Shown here: positions 12,578-15,454 of the stretch, in pieces
Layout: each line of letters opens with the position of its first letter
Position numbering within the stretch: the stretch's first letter is position 1
Assembly (NCBI GenBank): GCA_002450985.1
Contig: DKBA01000006.1
Span: forward strand, 34,749 to 50,202
Length of the DNA: 15,454 nt
Reading direction: 5' to 3'
Origin: Acidimicrobiia bacterium UBA6912
Lineage (GTDB): Bacteria > Actinomycetota > Acidimicrobiia > Spongiisociales > UBA5794
Made by a program: the position numbers and the translations under genes
The notes under the pieces: model-generated
Seen by the model: only the letters and a program-made list of their open reading frames with translations
Told to the model about the DNA's origin: nothing
Database searches by the model: none

Positions 12578-13492
12578 ATGATGCGCGGTCGCCGAGCAGT
12601 GGTGGTGCTCTTCGTTGCCGCGACCGGCTGCACGATCGACGTCACGCCCACCACGGCCCCCGAGACGGCCCCGGTCACGGCCGCGCCCTCGACCACCACG
12701 ATCGCCACCACCACCATCGCGGACTCCACGACCACCACCGCCGCCACAGAGGCCGCATGCATCATTGGCGACGTTCCCTTCGCCACCGAGGGTGTCATCG
12801 GCTCCTTCGGCGACGACACGGGCGACGCCTCCGCCATCGCCGGGTTCCGCTGGTCGGTCGAGGAGCAGTGTGAGAGGTTCGTCATCGATCTCGCCACCGC
12901 CGGTGGCTCACCCGCCGCCACGCTCGGTGCCACGGCGGCGACGCTGCGCCTCCCCTCGGGTCTCATCCGGGTGGCCCTCCCGCCCGAGGTGCAGACGACG
13001 TCGATCGCCGACACCATCGTGGACACCTCACTCGTGACCCGCGCCTACGTCGTCCGTCTCGCCGATGGTGGCCTGGCCGTGGACCTCCATCTGGAAGCGC
13101 CCACCGGCGTTCGGGCTCGTGCATTCGCTGTCGGTTCCCCGGCCCGCGTCGTCATCGATCTCCGCCCGGCGAGTGCCGATCCGCCGGTGGACCCACCCCG
13201 GACGGCCACGGGTGTGGTCCTGCTCGGCCCGCCCGCCGGGCCTGCCGAGTACCCGCTGCGCGTGACGGGCTACGCGCGTCCTGTGCAAGGCCGGCTCGTG
13301 GCGGTGCTCGCTCCCGGCACTGCCGACCGCATCGAGCTCCCCATCGAGCCTGCGGGCGGGATCGAGACGTGGGGCGAGTTCACGGCCACGTTCCAGACGG
13401 GCCCGGTCGGCACCACCGAACTGCTGGTCGGCGACCCCGCCGCCGAGATCGGCGGTGCGGACGCGCTACGCATCCCCCTCGACCTGCGCTGA
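12578..13492 (+). CDS. Lipoprotein with AMIN-like and Gmad2-like (spore-germination Ig-like) domains
   Basis: From ATG 12578 it is 304 aa; a second ATG follows immediately at 12581. A short signal peptide (RRAVVVLFVAATGC) ends at Cys18, a slightly unusual lipobox. It is followed by a Thr-rich linker (24-57, 'TTTIATTTIADSTTTT'). Residues about 85-197 look like the AMIN-like fold of actinobacterial lipoproteins: FRWSVEEQCERFVIDL, LPSGLIRVALP, then ARAFAVGSPARVVIDLRP. C61 and C98 could form a disulfide. Residues 225-302 resemble Gmad2, the Ig-like domain first described from spore germination proteins: YPLRVTGYARPVQGRLVAVL, then WGEFTATFQ and a closing strand ALRIPLDL. Such proteins are cell-envelope anchored and probably bind wall polymers; the function is not established. 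Its last 27 b overlap rimM on the other strand. Confidence 0.88.
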   Translation: MMRGRRAVVVLFVAATGCTIDVTPTTAPETAPVTAAPSTTTIATTTIADSTTTTAATEAACIIGDVPFATEGVIGSFGDDTGDASAIAGFRWSVEEQCERFVIDLATAGGSPAATLGATAATLRLPSGLIRVALPPEVQTTSIADTIVDTSLVTRAYVVRLADGGLAVDLHLEAPTGVRARAFAVGSPARVVIDLRPASADPPVDPPRTATGVVLLGPPAGPAEYPLRVTGYARPVQGRLVAVLAPGTADRIELPIEPAGGIETWGEFTATFQTGPVGTTELLVGDPAAEIGGADALRIPLDLR

Positions 13493-13990
13493 CTCCGCGA
13501 AGAGGCCGGCGGGCGGGGTCATCGTGATCGTCTCGCCGGCCGGTTCCCCCACGATGGCGGCGACGAACGGCACCTCAACGACGTCTCCGTCCGGCGTCGT
13601 GACGGCGAGCCGGTCCTGCGCAGCACCGAGAATCACGTCGGTGACCCGGCCGAGCACCGAGCCGTCGGGGCCGACGGCGGTGAGACCGATGAGGTCCTCG
13701 GGCCAGTACTCACCATCCTCGAGCGCACGCCGCTCCGAAGCCTCGATCGTCAACGTTGCCTTGGCGAATGCCTCGGCGGCGGTACGGTCGGGGATCTCGG
13801 CGAACCGCACCAGGAGACCCTCCTTGTGGTGGCGCACCTCGATAACGGTCACCTCGCCCGGACTGCGATCCACGCCGAATCGTGCATCGCGGACGAATCT
13901 GCTCGGGTTGTCGGTGAGCGGGGCGACGAGCACATCGCCCCGGATGCCGTGGGCACGAACCACGACGCCAACGGGTACCCGAACGCTCAT
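13466..13990 (-). CDS. rimM: Ribosome maturation factor RimM
   Basis: RimM binds ribosomal protein S19 in the 30S head and assists maturation of the 16S rRNA 3' domain. At 174 aa it has the usual length. The N-terminal barrel starts with VGVVVRAHGIRGDVLVAPLT (7-26) and contains the DNPSRF signature. The linker and PRC-barrel begin at DGEYWPEDLIGLTAV (92-106), followed by GAAQDRLAV and VPFVAAIV, ending in ITMTPPAGLF. ATG 13990 has a perfect AGGAGG (13997-14002), 6 nt upstream. It is 57 b downstream of khpA. Its C-terminal VEGDA region overlaps the convergent lipoprotein gene by 27 b. In most bacteria trmD follows rimM; it does not here. Confidence 0.96.
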   Translation of the reverse strand: MSVRVPVGVVVRAHGIRGDVLVAPLTDNPSRFVRDARFGVDRSPGEVTVIEVRHHKEGLLVRFAEIPDRTAAEAFAKATLTIEASERRALEDGEYWPEDLIGLTAVGPDGSVLGRVTDVILGAAQDRLAVTTPDGDVVEVPFVAAIVGEPAGETITMTPPAGLFAESAQVEGDA

Positions 13991-14016
13991 CGGGAGCCTC
14001 CTGGTCGAGGCGACGT

Positions 14017-14036
14017 CCCGCCACCGCAGGGGCGGG
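14017..14036. other. GC-rich hairpin between khpA and rimM
   Basis: CCCGCC-accgcagg-GGCGGG, 6-bp stem and 8-nt loop, in the 57-b gap. Without a T-run it is unlikely to stop transcription fully. It sits just upstream of the rimM ribosome-binding site and might tune rimM expression. Confidence 0.35.
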
Positions 14037-14047
14037 CGACGCGCGCG

Positions 14048-14299
14048 TCAGTCGAGGAACTCGACCTGAACGTCGATGCCTTCCTCGTCACCGGCAGCGC
14101 CAGCGAGCGTGCGGATCGCCCGCGCCACGCGGCCGCGCCGCCCGATGACGCGGCCCATGTCCGACTTCGCCGTCCGCACCTCGGCCACCGCCGAGTCCTC
14201 GCCGTCGTCGACCATCTCGAGCTCCACGGCGTCGGGTTCGTCGACGATCTCGCTGACGACGTACCGAACGACGCGCTCGGCGATCTCACCCTTGCTCAT
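14048..14299 (-). CDS. khpA: KH-domain RNA-binding protein KhpA (YlqC family)
   Basis: Small RNA chaperone of 83 aa, the family's normal size, built of a single type II KH domain. The RNA-gripping GXXG loop is visible in GRVIGRRGRVARAIRTL (49-65, Ile-Gly-Arg-Arg-Gly). In other bacteria KhpA pairs with KhpB and affects cell division and sRNA levels; that role is family knowledge, not shown here. ATG 14299 overlaps the rpsP stop as ATGA, and GAGGAG (14305-14310) lies 5 nt upstream inside rpsP, so the two are translationally coupled. Confidence 0.94.
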   Translation of the reverse strand: MSKGEIAERVVRYVVSEIVDEPDAVELEMVDDGEDSAVAEVRTAKSDMGRVIGRRGRVARAIRTLAGAAGDEEGIDVQVEFLD

Positions 14300-14841
14300 G
14301 TCGGCTCCTCGTCGGCGACGTCCTCGACTGCGGCGGAATCCTCGGCGAGACCGGAATCGTCCGCGGCCGCCGCGACCTCTGCGACGTCCTCCGCCGCAGT
14401 CGCCGCGACGTCCTCCACGACCGCGACATCCTCGACGACCGCTGCGGCGTCCTCGACGAGCGCGGTCGCTGCCTCGACCTCGGCCTCGGGATCGGGCACC
14501 GAGCCGACGACGTGGATCTCGGGCTCCGGCTTCACCGTCGCAGCGGGCTCAGGCTGCTCGGCGACCGTGTGGATGTCGCCCTTGGCGATGCGGAAGCGGG
14601 TCCACGCCCCTGAGATCTCCAGGAGCTTCTTGGCGCGATCGGTGGGCTGGGCACCGACGCGCAGCCAGTGCAGCGCCCGGTCGTTGTCGATCTCGATGAG
14701 CGAGGGATCCTGCCGTGCGTCGTAGCGGCCGATCTGCTCGATGTATGCCCCATCGCGCGACTTGCGCGAGTCGACCACCACGACGCGGTACGTCGGCTGC
14801 TTCTTCTTGCCCATCCGCGTCAGGCGGATTTTGACTGCCAA
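14296..14841 (-). CDS. rpsP: 30S ribosomal protein S16 with long acidic C-terminal extension
   Basis: S16 stabilises the 5' domain of 16S rRNA. TTG 14841 begins the canonical AVKIRLTRMGKKKQPTYRVVV, with GAGGTG about 5 nt upstream that runs into the ffh stop codon. The longer frame to 14913 would run antisense-like Arg-rich sequence through ffh and is rejected. Residues 1-84 are the conserved S16 domain (RDGAYIEQIGRYDARQDP, LRVGAQPTDRAKKLLE, AWTRFR). Residues 95-181 form a tail of almost only Ala, Glu, Asp and Val with repeated VEDVA units. S16 is normally 80-90 aa in many bacteria. Actinobacterial versions are often longer, but this 181-aa form is at the long end. The tail is probably disordered. 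Confidence 0.95.
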   Translation of the reverse strand: MAVKIRLTRMGKKKQPTYRVVVVDSRKSRDGAYIEQIGRYDARQDPSLIEIDNDRALHWLRVGAQPTDRAKKLLEISGAWTRFRIAKGDIHTVAEQPEPAATVKPEPEIHVVGSVPDPEAEVEAATALVEDAAAVVEDVAVVEDVAATAAEDVAEVAAAADDSGLAEDSAAVEDVADEEPT

Positions 14842-14845
14842 GTCG

Positions 14846-15454
14846 TCACCTCTTCTTCTGGCGGCCCATCCCCGGCAACGCGAGACCCGGAATCGGGCTC
14901 TTGCCACCGGCAATGGCTCTCATCATCTTCTGGGCCTCGGAGAACTGCTTGAGGACGCCGTTGACGTCCTGCGGGCGGGTCCCCGAGCCTGTGGCGATGC
15001 GGCGCTTGCGGCTCCCGTTGATGATCTTCGGGTTGCGCCGCTCCGCAGGCGTCATCGAGCGGATGATCGCCTCCACCCGGTTCAGATCGCGATCGTCCAC
15101 CTGGACGTCGCGCAGCATCTGGCCGGCGCCGGGCAGCATACTAACCAATTGCTGCAGGGGGCCCATCTTGCGGAGCTGCTGGAACTGCTCGAGGAAGTCC
15201 TCGAGGTCGAAGCTCGCGGTACGCAGCTTCTCGGCGGCGGCCATCGCCTGCTCCTCGTCGTAGGCCTGCTCTGCCTTCTCGATGAGGGTCAGCACGTCAC
15301 CCATGCCGAGGATCCGTGAGGCCATCCGCTCCGGGTAGAACGCATCGAGATCGTCGAGCCCCTCCCCGAGACCGACGAACTTGATCGGGCGGCCAGTGAC
15401 CTCACGAGCGGAGATCGCGGCGCCGCCCCGGGCGTCGCCGTCGAGCTTGGTGAG
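14846..15454 (-). CDS. ffh: Signal recognition particle protein Ffh, C-terminal part
   Basis: GTPase of the signal recognition particle, which binds 4.5S RNA and signal peptides. The frame runs off the window edge, so the start is outside. The first residues carry the G4 guanine-specificity motif TKLDGDARGGAA and the closing G-domain sequence FVGLGEGLDDLDAFYPERMA. The methionine-rich M domain follows: SRILGMGDVLTLIEKAEQAY, the LEQFQQLRKMGPLQQLVSMLPG finger region, and the RNA-binding helices SMTPAERRNPKIINGSRKRR and GSGTRPQDVNGVLKQF. It ends in the usual short basic Gly-rich tail. rpsP begins 4 b after its stop codon. Confidence 0.97.
   Translation of the reverse strand, partial: LTKLDGDARGGAAISAREVTGRPIKFVGLGEGLDDLDAFYPERMASRILGMGDVLTLIEKAEQAYDEEQAMAAAEKLRTASFDLEDFLEQFQQLRKMGPLQQLVSMLPGAGQMLRDVQVDDRDLNRVEAIIRSMTPAERRNPKIINGSRKRRIATGSGTRPQDVNGVLKQFSEAQKMMRAIAGGKSPIPGLALPGMGRQKKR

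Noticed and set aside
1..15454. CRISPR array, transposase, tRNA or phage genes
   Set aside because: No regularly spaced repeats with unique spacers, no integrase/transposase motifs, and no cloverleaf with a T-loop GTTCRA were seen on either strand.

Overview
The window is 15.5 kb of GC-rich bacterial chromosome with no mobile element, CRISPR array, tRNA or rRNA that I can see. High GC, frequent GTG/TTG starts, TANNNT-type -10 boxes, lipoproteins with Thr-rich linkers and the ffh-rpsP-khpA-rimM order suggest an actinobacterium. My guess is the Acidimicrobiia or a near relative, but the class is inference.

Region 1 (1-9478) is a surface-polysaccharide locus of Wzx/Wzy type. On the + strand are a truncated nucleotide-sugar (UDP-glucose/GDP-mannose) 6-dehydrogenase, two GT4 glycosyltransferases (788-2020 and 3640-4800) and a polyprenyl-phosphate sugar-1-phosphate transferase (5011-5808). 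On the - strand are a Wzx-like flippase (1999-3297), an O-antigen ligase/Wzy-like protein (5858-7537) and a Wzz/BY-kinase-like chain-length protein (7613-9478). Together they could make a uronic-acid precursor, prime the lipid carrier, extend the repeat unit, flip it, polymerise or ligate it, and control chain length. The most unusual gene is the ligase: it carries an in-frame C-terminal ComEA-type helix-hairpin-helix domain.

Region 2 (9618-13492) holds envelope and transport genes. A lipoprotein (9618-11066, -) has two 145-residue modules with pentapeptide-like repeats and identically spaced cysteines, followed by an OmpA-type peptidoglycan-binding domain. Next come an MFS exporter (11128-12456, -) and a second lipoprotein (12578-13492, +) with an AMIN-like domain and a Gmad2-like domain. 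Both lipoprotein genes have a -10 box placed so that transcription would begin at the start codon, so they look leaderless.

Region 3 (13466-15454, all -) is a core translation and secretion cluster: ffh (partial), rpsP (S16 with a long acidic tail), khpA and rimM. ffh, rpsP and khpA are tightly coupled. The usual next gene, trmD, does not follow rimM; the convergent lipoprotein gene takes its place and overlaps the rimM 3' end.

Gene-free stretches: 3298-3639 (342 b) is a divergent promoter region with two TAGTGT boxes and a 16-b direct repeat. 4801-5010 (210 b) is the promoter and hairpin-rich leader of the sugar transferase. 9479-9617 is the promoter region of the chain-length gene. 12457-12577 carries short repeats that look like an operator.
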